From: Ophioceras dolichostomum
Lineage: Eukaryota; Ascomycota; Sordariomycetes; Magnaporthales; Ophioceraceae
Length of the DNA stretch: 32,975 bases
Assembly (NCBI GenBank): GCA_003049485.1
Contig: PYST01000395.1
Span: forward strand, 1 to 32,975
Direction: 5' to 3'
Positions 19,967-30,900 of the stretch are shown here, piece by piece (the first letter of the stretch is position 1; each line of letters opens with the position of its first letter). Made by a program: the position numbers and the translations under genes. A model generated the notes under the pieces. The model searched no databases and was not told where the DNA came from. It saw only the letters and a list, made by a program, of their open reading frames with translations.

Positions 19967-20610
19967 TCTTTTTTTTCGGTCCTTACTTTCGATTTTTCTT
20001 CGTATTTTGTCGAGATAGAAAGGGCTGGGAGGAGGGGGGCAGGCTGGACTTGGCGGGAGGAGGAGGTTGTATTTTGAAGGGCTCGGCGACCGACCTTCTG
20101 CATCGGGACGATATTGCATTTTTTTGGAGAGATAATGTTGGATTAGGCATGGTATGGTATATATGTGCAGGAGAGTTTGATGGGCTCTCGTCTCATTTGT
20201 GACTAGGATAGACGGGGGGGGGGGATACGTGGTGCGGNGGGGGGGGGGGGATACGTGGTGCGGATATTGTCGTATCAGTACATTATCAACACACTGCAGA
20301 GTTCCTAGGAGGAGTAAGTAGAGCAACGCGTTCGAACATGAGAGGGAAGAGAATGTGGTTGCACTCATTACCTACCTCTAGATTTGGTCGAGAGATCAGA
20401 TGGAACGAGACATTCAATAGTCTGGATACGCCACAATGCTGGGCTCTTCTCTGTGCCGGGGGACGATGATTATCATCTACATGTTTTCTTTTTCTTCCAA
20501 GTTCAAAATGCTAAATAACTCAGTACTTTAACTGCCCACGTCGTAGATAGGTAGGTATATAGTATGGCACGATCTGTGCGCTTTCTTTCCCCTTTCCTTT
20601 TTCTTCTCTC
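19967..20610. other. Convergent 3' region, lipase and GH43
   Basis: About 640 bp between the two convergent stop codons. It contains the duplicated G-run block with an N near 20238, a TACCTACCTC at 20370-20379 and a TAGGTAGGTA decamer at 20548-20557. No gene is seen. Confidence 0.6.
20214..20263. repeat. Duplicated G-run block flanking an N
   Basis: A run of 11 G followed by ATACGTGGTGCGG is repeated after a single N as 12 G plus the same 13 bases. The two near-identical copies on either side of an undetermined base look like a failed overlap between assembly pieces. A true tandem duplication is also possible. Confidence 0.85.
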
Positions 20611-21597
20611 TCACTCCGCCGGCTTCTCAGTCGAGATCTTCCCGTCCTTATCGTAGAAAATCTCGCACACCTTGACGGACCTGAGGTGATCCACCCCGCC
20701 GCTCAGCTCGCAGTCGTGGTGGAAGAGATACCACCTCCCCTCGAACTCGACGATCGAGTGGTGCGTCGTCCAGCCGAGCACGGGCTCCAGGATGCGGCCC
20801 CCGTACGTGAAGGGGCCGTAGGGCGAGTCGCCCACGGCGTAGCACAGGTAGTGCGTGTCGCCCGTCGAGTACGAGAAGTAGTACTTCCCGCCGTACTTGT
20901 GCAGCCACGCCGCCTCGAAGAAGCGCCGGTCGTGGTCGTCCGCGAGGAGGGGCTCGCCCGTCTCGGGCGCGAGGATGGCGATCTCGCGCACCTCCTCGGC
21001 GAACTGGCGCATGTCGTCCGTGAGGCGCGCCACTTTCGGCCCGAGCGCCTTCACGCCCGCGCCCGAGGGCTCCTGGGGGCCCTGGAGGGACGCGTCGAAG
21101 ACGTCGTTGCCCTGCTGGTAGCACTGCAGCTGGCCGCCCCAGAGGCCGCCGAAGTAGATGTACGCCTCAGAGTCTGAGTCGACGAACACGGCCGGGTCGA
21201 TGCTGAAGCTGCCCTTGATCGGCTCCGGGTCGGGCGCGAACGGGCCCTCGGGCCTGTCGGACACGGCGACGCCGATGCGGAAGATCCCTTCCTTGTCGCG
21301 CGCGGGGAAGTACAGGAAGTACTTCCCGTCCTTCTCGGCCGCGTCAGGCGCCCAGAGCTGCTTGGAGACCCAGGGGACGTCCTCGGCGCGGAGGGCCAGG
21401 CCGTGGTCCGTCACGGGGCCGGGGGGGTCGATGGAGGACGTGGAGAAGACGTGGTAGTCCGCCATGTCGTACTGGTCGCCGTTGTCGTTGAACTTGATGT
21501 CGGTCTCGCGGTCGTGCGAGGGGTAGATGTACACCTTGCCGTTGAAGACGTGCGCCGAGGGGTCGGCTGTGTAGAGGTGCGTTATCAGGGGAGCCAT
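20611..21597 (-). CDS. Intracellular GH43 glycosidase
   Basis: Five-bladed beta-propeller glycosidase of family GH43 (beta-xylosidase / alpha-L-arabinofuranosidase type) that should release pentoses from oligosaccharides. A single exon of 328 residues starts at the ATG at 21597 (MAPLITHLYTADPSAHVF). The three acidic residues are visible: D12 (TADPSAH, base), D134 (SIDPAVF, pKa modulator) and E228 (FFEAAW, acid). H280 (TTHHS) fits the usual metal-site histidine. There is no signal peptide, so it probably acts in the cytosol on imported oligosaccharides. The frame stays open upstream to another ATG at 21774, which would add 59 residues of low conservation. The shorter start fits the family better, although a TATA-like box lies close to the longer one. 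The exact substrate cannot be read from sequence. Confidence 0.9.
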   Translation of the reverse strand: MAPLITHLYTADPSAHVFNGKVYIYPSHDRETDIKFNDNGDQYDMADYHVFSTSSIDPPGPVTDHGLALRAEDVPWVSKQLWAPDAAEKDGKYFLYFPARDKEGIFRIGVAVSDRPEGPFAPDPEPIKGSFSIDPAVFVDSDSEAYIYFGGLWGGQLQCYQQGNDVFDASLQGPQEPSGAGVKALGPKVARLTDDMRQFAEEVREIAILAPETGEPLLADDHDRRFFEAAWLHKYGGKYYFSYSTGDTHYLCYAVGDSPYGPFTYGGRILEPVLGWTTHHSIVEFEGRWYLFHHDCELSGGVDHLRSVKVCEIFYDKDGKISTEKPAE

Positions 21598-23195
21598 GAT
21601 GATGGTTTGCTTGTTTGTTGGTGGAGAGGTGAGGTGAAGTCGGTCGGCTGGTTGCTTTGTGGTTGTTCTCGGGAATTGCCTAGGAATTGAAGTTCTGGCC
21701 ACAATCAAGCTTGCCTGACTAGCTACTGAGTGTAAGATGTCGAGGTCGGGGTCGAAGTAATGGAGGGAGCTCAATGGCGTTCATGGTCGTTCGTTTGAGG
21801 CCATCATGAGATATATACCTAGGTAGGTAGATAGGATCAGCCCCCACCTCGACCTCCGTCTCGATGCATCATCGCCTTGTCGCGCAGGGTAACAAGCCGT
21901 TGCTTGTGCATCAACGGCTGCCACCGGCTGCGTGGAAGACAGGCCCCAATCTCCCCATCGCCCCAATTTACCCATCACCCTCTCAATTTATCCGCCCAGT
22001 TTACCCCGAAGCTTGTGTGTGAGAAATCATCGCCATGCCAGCTGGCTGTCTCCCTCTTCTGCCCCGCGGCCCCTCGATCTGCAGTGGCTGCCAAGGCGGT
22101 GGGATGGGTTGGAGTTGGGGTAAGGTGGTACAACGAGCGAATCACTCGAGCGATCTGTGGGGATCAAAAAGGAGGGGAGACGGGGACGCGAGAGGTGTGG
22201 TCAGCCAAGCCCAAGGGTCCTGCTCAGAAGGCCTCGTCCCGGTATTCAGAAATTCAGGCTCCGCCTTGTCTGGTGACTTGCTGGAAGAACGGGCCGAGTC
22301 CGACAGAGTTGATGCGGGAATAGTGATGATGGCGGATGATGACAGGATTGGTCCACGCTAGACTGTCGTTCCTGACATTAGGTAAACAAAGACTTCGAGT
22401 TGAGAGCCTCTGAAAGCCTCAGCTTCCCAGGCCCCCCACGATTGCCGACAGGTACTCATTACATCTTGCTTTTCTGAGCTGAATCGTAAATTGTTGGCCG
22501 TGTCCAGTGCTGTCGCGTAGCGTGCGCGATTCGCACCGGGGGGCTCAATATTGAGATGTGGGTGGTCCCGAGAGCCACTGAGGTAAGCCCGGTCCGCATC
22601 GCCGATATGGCGGGGACCAACTATGATGCCCCGACCACCGTCCCCCGCTTGAGCTCTCCTACATGCCTAGTGCCGAGACCTCACCCGGTCTTGATCCGAT
22701 TCATCATCTCACCGTCTTGAGCCGAGTCCGAACGCTGATGTGGATGAGACCCGAGAGCCTCCGGGCTTCGTGCCCCTTTCGTTCCGTAGCCGCAATCCCA
22801 TGTGCATCAGGGCCAACATGTCTGTTAGATATGGCCGTCGGGGAACGAATGCAGTAGACGTCGAAAGTCGCCATCCATCTGAGGCCATACGCATTTCGTA
22901 CATTATGGTACCGTGCGGTGTGAACATCGGCTGTTCCGAGTTAGGGCAGGGCTGATGGCGAAGACGTAGACACTTGTTTGATGCCTAGGTATGTATGAAC
23001 TATTTACAAGAGAGGAAAGGAGACTGCGAGAATCGCCTGGGTTCTCGTAGATGGTAAGAAGGCGAAGTGAGGGAAATGACAGGGAGGAGAAAACAAACAA
23101 CAAGAAACTCCGCGCCATGCTAATGCCAACATTGCATATTCCCCATGCAGTTGGTGCTCTTCACACGCCTCACGTATATGTTGGTGAGCTCGCTC
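21598..23195. other. GH43 promoter and LPMO 3' region
   Basis: About 1.6 kb. The left part is the GH43 promoter and leader, with a TATA-like box near 21812 and a TAGGTAGGTA decamer at 21820-21829. The remainder holds overlapping short frames on both strands without family resemblance. The right end should be the LPMO 3' untranslated region. Confidence 0.55.
21812..21820 (-). promoter_or_regulatory. TATA-like box of the GH43 gene
   Basis: The minus strand reads AGGTATATA here, about 215 nt before the preferred GH43 ATG and about 38 nt before the upstream in-frame ATG at 21774. It is next to the TAGGTAGGTA decamer. Confidence 0.35.
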
Positions 23196-24021
23196 TCAGA
23201 GCACAAATCCATTCCAGATGGGACCGCCAGGAGGGGTGTAAGTGGTCTCCTTTGACATGTAGATATCGACCTACAGCAAGGAGGGACGAGTGAGGTTAGC
23301 AATTGATAAGAATCTAAGAAGAAAAGGGACAGGAATGTGAGAGAGAGTGGGAGAGGAGAACATGACATACACGAACTCCCGGGTCGCTCATCGGCGCATA
23401 AGTCGGGATGGTGAACTTGTAGCTGTCAGGCGGTGACGCCGTGCCGTTGCCGGTGATGACCAGGTTCGCGCATTCCGGGTAGAACTGCGGCGTGTTGGCC
23501 TGGTGCAGGGCCAGCAGCTCGTGGCGGAGGATGTAGTTGCCCGGCTTGATGTTGGTCGGGATCTTGGACGACCACTTGCCCGTCTTGAGCACGATGGCCG
23601 TCCCCCAGTTCTCCGAGTTGAGCTTGTCCCCCCACATGCCCATCTGGTTGAACTTGAACCACTCCTTCTTGTCGCCCTTGCACGTCGAGAACTCGCCCTC
23701 GCACTTGTAGAGCCACACCATGACGGGCCCCTGTGCGTGCGTCCACTGCTTCCAGAAAGCTGTGACGTTCTGCCCGGCCTTCACCGTCGCGCTGAGCTCG
23801 GCGCCCGTGCCGCCGTTGCAGCGCATCTTGGCGTCGGTGGGACTCATGATGGGGTCGTAGTTGGGCCACTTCCACTGGATCGTCTTGGGCGAGCTCGCGG
23901 GAGCAAAGCCCTCGAAGCCGGGGTGCTTGGTGCCTGAGATCTCGTAGCTGGTCACTGCTCCGTGGGCGGCCACGAGGGGCGCGACCGCCGCCGTCAGAGG
24001 AGCCAGGATGTCCAGCCTCAT
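23196..24021 (-). CDS. Secreted AA9 lytic polysaccharide monooxygenase
   Basis: Copper enzyme that oxidatively cleaves cellulose or hemicellulose outside the cell. Exons 24021-23371 and 23270-23196 join in phase 0 (GTATGT donor, CTGTAG acceptor) to give 241 residues. A signal peptide of 19 residues ends in VAA, so the mature protein begins with H20, the copper-brace histidine. The second copper ligand is H95 (WTHAQGPV). The axial site is Y181, with Q179 (PQFYPEC). Cysteines C68/C184 and C107/C114 fit the usual two disulfides, and NVT and NGT are possible N-glycan sites. The last exon supplies the closing strand (VDIYMSKETTYTPPG). No CBM1 or GPI signal is present, so this is a single-domain enzyme. 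Regioselectivity (C1 or C4) cannot be told by eye. Confidence 0.93.
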
Positions 24022-24323
24022 CTTGTACGTGCCTTGGGACTGTGGTCTATCGTGACAGTGAGGTGGCGATATAGATCTGCGAGGTTGTAGGGCTGAGCAG
24101 CAGCTAGAGCAGGCAGGGTACAGGAGGGTATGTACCAAGTATTGTTGTCAGAGAAAGGGAGAGTGTTGGGGGAGCACAACAAGGGAGGGACTGTGAAAAC
24201 CGATGCAGGGCAGACAGAAGGCGGTCTCGATATTGGTTGACCAGTTGCACGCGCAGAAAGGCGAGGGGGAAGAAGGAGCATCACCCCTCGGCACTTGAGA
24301 TCTAGTGGTGGTTACTCGGCAGT

Positions 24324-24330
24324 CTTATAT
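24324..24330 (-). promoter_or_regulatory. Possible TATA box of the LPMO gene
   Basis: The minus strand reads ATATAAG here, about 300 nt before the LPMO start codon. A weaker CTATATC lies much nearer the start, around 24070. Which is used, if either, cannot be told from sequence. Confidence 0.3.
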
Positions 24331-25930
24331 GCCCTCCCTTATCCTTTCCACGACCCATCTCGACGCGATCTTCGGGTCGGCTTACCAGTCGGTTTACCAT
24401 AATCCCAATGATAGATAGACAAGACTCCATCGGCTAGCTAACTGGCTCATCTCATTCATTGTCTCATTCATTGGGCTATTCCAAAATCTGGAAAAGAAGA
24501 AAAATATTCCCTCGGCACTTGGCCGGATAGAGCCAAGCCGCGGGAGCGAAAGCTCCCCTCCAAGGAGGTTCACTTGTAGTGGCAAGTCGTCATAGGGGAG
24601 CAAGTTATTAGATTGCGGACGGCATGGCCATATGCTCGGCCAGACTTTTCGATGGGATCCGGATGCTCCACTGGCATCACGCGGCTCACGGACCGAGAAG
24701 CACTCTCCGTCGTAGCGCAAGATGTTACTGATCATTTCTCGTAGTACGGAGAGTAGGGGCGCTTGTGTACGGGCGGGCTGCATGAACGCTCACTTGACGA
24801 TGTCCAAGACCAACTGAATGATGGGTGGACGGCCGCCTTCCGAACCCCAAGCTCGCTTGAGCTGTGATATATGGCGGAAACACCCCCACTGCCCACTCAC
24901 TGCCTGCCATCAAATCCCACCAATAAGCCCAATGAGGAAAGTAAGACAAGGTCAATATCTCACTCTCCCTATTCAGTCTAGCAAGGAAGGAAAAGCGCTC
25001 ACTTGATGTGGGAGGTATCGAACAAACGATATGCGGGCATGGTTGTGCAAACAATGTCGGTGCAGTCGGCTCCAAGCCGTCCGCGATCTGTGAATCTGTG
25101 GGTCCGGGGTAGCTTCGAGGCCGCCTGATTGGGCTGGTGGGTTCGCGCGCTCACTCCCGTAGTTCGACCGCGGAGAGGCTTCGTCCCGGCTTTGAGTCTC
25201 GAGTAGAGCCCAGTATATTAAACCAGTGTTGTTGGGAGGCATCGGCGATATAGGGCCTAGTGGCGCGTGATATAGGCTAATTAGGGTAAAGGAGCGGACC
25301 ACTCGTCATATGAGTCTCTAGGGGACCACCTAACAACACACGACACTTTCTTTTCTCCTACTACTTGGAATAAAAAACCGCCCAGGGACTCTTTCCAAAT
25401 TCATTCGTGGGCGGGAAGAATCTTGGCTTGGGTCTCGGCACGGCATCTGTCCAGCGAAAAGGAGTCCAGAAGTCCTAACGAGGGTTGGTATCTTGCCTGC
25501 TCACCTGCTCACCTGACCACGTGGTTTGGCGATTGTGGCTGCTGTGTTAAATTGTGCAATGCTTTCCAATTCCCGGTTTCGCCGCTGCCCAGAGCGAAGG
25601 TCCAGAGCCCGAAGAGGACAAAGAGAGCGAGGGCAGGCTGGGAGGGTATGGCTCCGTGCCGGCCCGCCCGCATGGAGCTCTCCTGTCAATATCTCTCTCC
25701 AGGCGGCCACTCCGTCTCTGACGAGCTCAGATCACCACCCACTGCATGTGATTTCTTTGTGACCGCGAGGGCTGCGAGATGCTCTTCGGACAATGTGCCT
25801 GCGGAGGGGACTTTCCCGGTAACGGAGACACTGTCTCGCGGAGGAGGGAGCTGAGACCGAGTAATGAGGCCGCGGATTATTCGGACTCAAACTCAGGCTC
25901 GCGGTCATGATGGGCGGCCAGTGCCACGAT

Positions 25931-25954
25931 GTTTCGGAGCCGGGACTCCGAAAC
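25931..25954. repeat. Perfect 9-bp inverted repeat with CGG-N10-CCG
   Basis: GTTTCGGAG and CTCCGAAAC form a perfect inverted repeat around a 6-nt spacer. Within it, CGG and CCG triplets face each other across 10 bases, the geometry bound by Put3-type Zn2Cys6 dimers. It could be a regulatory site or a chance hairpin. Confidence 0.75.
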
Positions 25955-27956
25955 CAATCGGTATGCGGCTGCGGGAGCTTGTGGTGTCGTTTTATGTAGC
26001 GACGCACTTTGTGTCGCGGTGGTGGCCCCGGTCGAGCCTCCAGACTTTGGAGCTCCACCGAAGAGCTCAGGGGTCAGGGGGTTTGACGGACACGGCCAGC
26101 AGCCAGCCCTCCAACCAGCCGGACAGAAGCCACTAAGCTCTCGGGGAAGAAGGGGGAAGCTCCGGGAGTCGTCACCTGAGCGGCCCGCTTTGTCATCCGT
26201 TCTGTTCTTGTCGGGCGCCGCAGCCGCATGAGGATGTTCGTGTTGATCCTCCGTCGACGAGGCAGCTCCCCGTGCCTGTAGTGTGTGCTAGCTCCCGGAG
26301 CCGCGTTGATCAGCGTATCAACCAGTCCCCGTGAGTGAGTACGTAGGTAGCGTACGAGATAGGAGAGGGAAGATGGGGAATCGCCCGATACGTGAGGAAT
26401 CGAGGGAGGGAACGACAAATTTCGTCGAAGTTTTCATCGCGATAGCGCGGTCGGTCCTGTCCTTTCATTGCATCGAGGACGAACTCCGGGGAGGCGATCC
26501 ACTGACTCGAGTCTGGACCGGCAGCTGACGGCCCGACTTGCTGGCCCACTGCTGGTGGACTTCTTCCACTTCATATTCTCCGCATATTCTGGCTGTGTCG
26601 CCCTGTGCGGGAGGGAAACAAAGCATGTCAAAGAGAAGTAAAAGAGGGGTGAACACGAGCTGCCCAAAATAGAAAAATAGGTAGGTATGCGTTCCCACCC
26701 ACGATACTTCTCTTCGTGGCTCTCATGAGCTTGTGAAATTTCTTTCGAAGTATCATTGTCCCGCCTGGCACAAGAACCTTGTGCCAATCACCAGGTCCGT
26801 GGTTTGAGCTCAGGAACCATCGGGGACCACAGGCCCAGAGACGAGGAGTCTAGAACGTCACCCGACGAAAGCCGTCGAGGACTGAGGAGGACGCATCCCG
26901 GCCGATTCTGCACTTGGTGAGAGACTCGAGGTGGACCGGGAGTACGTGCAGTCCCCCAAAATCCCAAACGAGGTTGCGGTTAGGGGATTAAGCCTGCATG
27001 TGTTGGGACAAGCAAAGCCTGGCCTGGCTTGAGTCATCCCATCCCGTCAAAAAGGGTGGTTGTGGCGAGTCGCCTGGTTAAAGTCGTCGATACGAGCCGC
27101 GACAGCAGGAGCAACTAGCGATGGATGTCCCGTCGGAAGAATGTTGGGATTCACATGAAAATAAAGATGAAGAAGATGTCACCAGGACAATGCCAACAAC
27201 AAATCAACAAAATTGGCAATCTGAGAGGAGGAGGAGGAAGAAAAGAGAAGGATTGATAGGCGGCGAACCCGATGTCATTTTGCCGATAATTCGAACCATC
27301 GGCCGCCTTCCGAATGATCGGCGCAAGAAACAACGAACGGTACTTGGCAGATGCAGGTCCAGGGCCCCGGTAGAGCGGCAAAATGGTCGTTATCGGCGAC
27401 TAAATTCTTTGGAATCGGCCCTGAGAGAGGGGGAATGATAGCCTGCGCCTCCCGAGCGTCCCAGGTGTGCGGCTCCACTATAAACCCCCACTGTTCTTGA
27501 CGACCTGTGTGCCTGCCAGCTACGGTGGTCTGTACAAACTGGTCGACAAAGAGTTCCGGCCGACGTCGGTCCCACAGGCCCATGAAAATGTGGGAAACGA
27601 AGGCAAAGATCGATGCAATGACTGGGAAAAGAGTGGAATGCCTACTACGTCGTAGAAGGCCGAGACTCATTGGACAAGGGGCTCTCCTCTTTTCCCGGAA
27701 TCATGCTCCCCTTTTCCGAGCCACCATGCTATCCGATGACTGTCGCGTTAATCACCAACCCCATCTCGCGCTTGCCTCTCCTTTTTGAAGATGGCTTTCC
27801 GTCTTTGCAATCCCCTCCCAGGGAAACGCCAATCGCTCCTCTCTAAGGACCAGGAGAGACCAGAGGGAAAATTGATCGATTGTAAAGCCCTTTTTGGTCC
27901 TGTTCTTGCCTTCCCTGGATCTTAGGGCTCGACTCCATCTGGCTGGCAACCGAACC

Positions 27957-30900
27957 ATGTCCTCACCGGCGAATGCCGGAAGCCCAGCCGAGGGGACGCG
28001 GGATAGCTCACCTTCTAGCGCAGGTACCCCGCGGCGAAAGGAGAAGAAGCGAGTCGGCTTCCACCAGGGCCATGGAGACAGACCAACCAGTATGGCGATC
28101 GACAACGCCTTGCTCGTGTCTTCGTCTCAGCAACAGCGACAGAAACAGCAACAACCACAGCAGTCCGCACAGCAACTCCCGGTGTTGGTGCTGCCTTCAT
28201 CCTCGCCGTTGCAACCACACCATGACAGCGACGAGAACACGGACCCCTTTGCGACTCCCAGCGCTACGCCAAAACGAGAGCCGACGCGGACAGGAGCTCC
28301 AGACGCGGCGGAACTGCGACGAGCTCTCAGCCGAATCCTGACCACGCCGGAGGGGACGGCCGTCTCGCCACCGAACGGGCCAGCAGAGGGTCAAGCTTCG
28401 CAACCAAGGAGACCACGACCAGTGCTCAAGAGGAACACGGGCTACGATGCTCCGGAAGAACGAGAAAAGGCCGACATCGCCGAGCTCAACACCAGCGAAC
28501 GAGAACATCTGTCTGGTCTGGCTGCCCGCCAGCGGGCCCATAACCTTGCCGTTCGCGTGGAGAACTACTCCTCACCGCACCATTCTCGACGAGCTTCTAG
28601 TGATGCCACTGCCCTTCGACTATCGTTCGATTCTGATGAGGAACGCGATCTGGAGGCTGGGGACGGCGCTGTGAGCACAGGGTTCCTTATGGATGATGGT
28701 ATGGCTGACAGGACGCCGGGACGTAGGCCGGACGGAGCCAACGGTAGCAGTGCGAACCTCCGGTCTCGACCTCGGAAGAACTCCCATCTTACCGCCGAGA
28801 ACCTGGTTCGGACTCACACACGACGGGTCAAGCTGGGTGTCAGTCAGCCGGACTACTTCACTTATCAACCACCTTCAGGCGCGAGGTCGGGTGCGGTCAC
28901 GCCAACGATCGAGCAGTCCTATGCCCACAACTATGTGCCACCACCAAAGAAGTATCATGGCGGCATCCTGGGGTCATTACTTCAGCTTTACAACGAGGGA
29001 GGAAATAGCGGTGGCAGCAGCAGCCATAACACGCCCATCGCCACCCCAAATATCTCCCCTCCAAGCTCCGTGCCGCCGTCCACCCCGGGCTCACCACGAC
29101 CTTCACGGCCCAGTAGCGGCTTTTTCGGCGAACTGTCGGCAGAGCCTGAGCACAGCAGGACTCCCAGCGGCGGCACCAGCGGCCTTAGCCTTAACCTGGG
29201 ACAACACCGCCACCACCACAATCCTGCCTCGCAGTCGTCACTCGCCCTCACAGAGCTGATGAAGTCGACGTCTACCCTCATAGCGCCTGGATCGAGCATA
29301 TACTCTGGCGGCGTCAACGATAAGATCAAGCATGACGCTGCCACCACCACCAAGAAGCGGCGACCGGGCATCTTCGGAGGTGGTGGTAGTATCGATGGCT
29401 CACCAAAGATCAAGCCGAAGTCTAAGGCCAAAGCCAAAGTCAAAGCCAAGGAGGAGAAGATCCGCATCACGATCCACATCGCGCAGATCCTCTCGCGGCA
29501 CAAGTACCTCGTCCAGCTCTGCCGTGCGCTGATGATGTACGGCGCCCCGACGCACCGGCTGGAAGAGTACATGACCATGTCGGCCCGCGTGCTCGAGATC
29601 GAGGGCCAGTTCCTCTACTTCCCCGGCAGCATGCTTATCAGCTTCGACGACAGCGCCACCCACACCACCGAGGTCAAGATCGTGCGGGCGCCGCAGGGCG
29701 TCAACCTGGGCAAGCTGCACGACGTGCACCACATCTACAAGCAGGTGATCCACGACCACATCTCTGTCGACGAGGCGTCCGCCACGCTCGACGGGGTGAT
29801 GCAGCGGGACCTCAAGTTCGGCAGGTGGCAGCTGGTGCCCGTCTACGGCCTCGCCAGCGCGTGCGTGGCGCCCTTCGCCTTCGAGGGCCGCTTCATCGAC
29901 CTGCCCGTCGCCTTCGTGCTGGGCTGCCTCCTGGGGTGGCTGCAGCTGATCGTGGCGCCCAGCAACGAGCTGTACGCCAACGTGTTCGAGATCAGCGCCT
30001 CCATCGCCACGTCGTTCCTGGCCCGCGCCTTCGGCTCCATCGCCGACCCGCGGTTTTCAGACCTCGACGACAAGCTGTTCTGCTTCTCCGCGCTCGCGCA
30101 GAGCTCCATCGCCCTCATCCTGCCCGGCTACATCGTGCTCTGCAGCGCGCTGGAGCTCCAGAGCCGCCACCTCGTTGCGGGCTCCGTGCGCATGGTGTAC
30201 GCCATGATCTACACGCTGTTCCTCGGTTACGGCACCACCATCGGCGTGGCGCTCTACGGCATGATCGACCGCCGCGGCGCGTCGAGCGCCACGCACTGCG
30301 TCGACCCCCTGCACCGCAACTGGCACCTGCTCTTCGTGCCGCTGTTCACCATGAGCCTCTGCGTCATCAACCAGGCCAAGTGGAAGCAGACGCCCGTCAT
30401 GCTGATCATCTCGCTGGCCGGCTTCCTGGCGAACAGCTACTCGAGCACGTACTTCAAGAGCAGCACCCAGATCTCCAACATGCTGGGCGCCTTGACGGTA
30501 GGCATCCTCGCGAACACGTACGCCCGCGCCGGCCGACACGTCGAGGGCGCCTGGCTCGCCTTTCTGGACTGGTGGGACCTGCGCGTGCACCCGCGCTTCT
30601 TCTTCTCCAGTGTGAGCCGTCGGCGCAACGAACACCGACGCTCACACAGGCGAACATTCCACCACCACAACCACCCCTACAGCCACCACCCCCTGCGTCA
30701 GGACGACATCCAGTCCGAGATACATCCAATGCACCGCACTACTGCTGCCTGCATCGCCCCTGGCGCCAGCGGCCACGCCTCCTCCTCCTCCTCCCTGCCC
30801 GCGACGCCATCCGTTACCACGGAGAAACATTCCAGCCGCGCCAACCAACACGACCATTCCCCCTCTCGCGAGAACGAGGACCAAACCATCCCTCAAAAGC

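Larger units (their letters stand above)
24022..27956. other. 3.9-kb divergent intergenic region
   Basis: The largest gap in the window separates the divergent LPMO and Prm10-like genes. The open frames are short, overlap on both strands and show no family motif. Visible structures are a possible LPMO TATA box near 24324, XlnR-like GGCTAG (24432-24437) and GGCTAA (25275-25280) hexamers, two perfect inverted repeats at 25825-25837 and 25931-25954, a TAGGTAGGTA decamer at 26678-26687, and a 6-bp hairpin at 27282-27303. I see no transposase or reverse transcriptase fragment. A non-coding RNA or intron-rich gene could be missed. Confidence 0.5.

Noticed and set aside
19208..20368. A 386-codon minus-strand frame spanning the lipase end and the N
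   Set aside because: It runs through a homopolymer block with an undetermined base and is antisense to the lipase catalytic end; no motif is present.
27282..27303. A GGTTCGAAT-like sequence on the minus strand resembling a tRNA T-arm
   Set aside because: It forms a plain 6-bp hairpin with a 10-nt loop, and no acceptor, D-arm or anticodon arm can be found around it.
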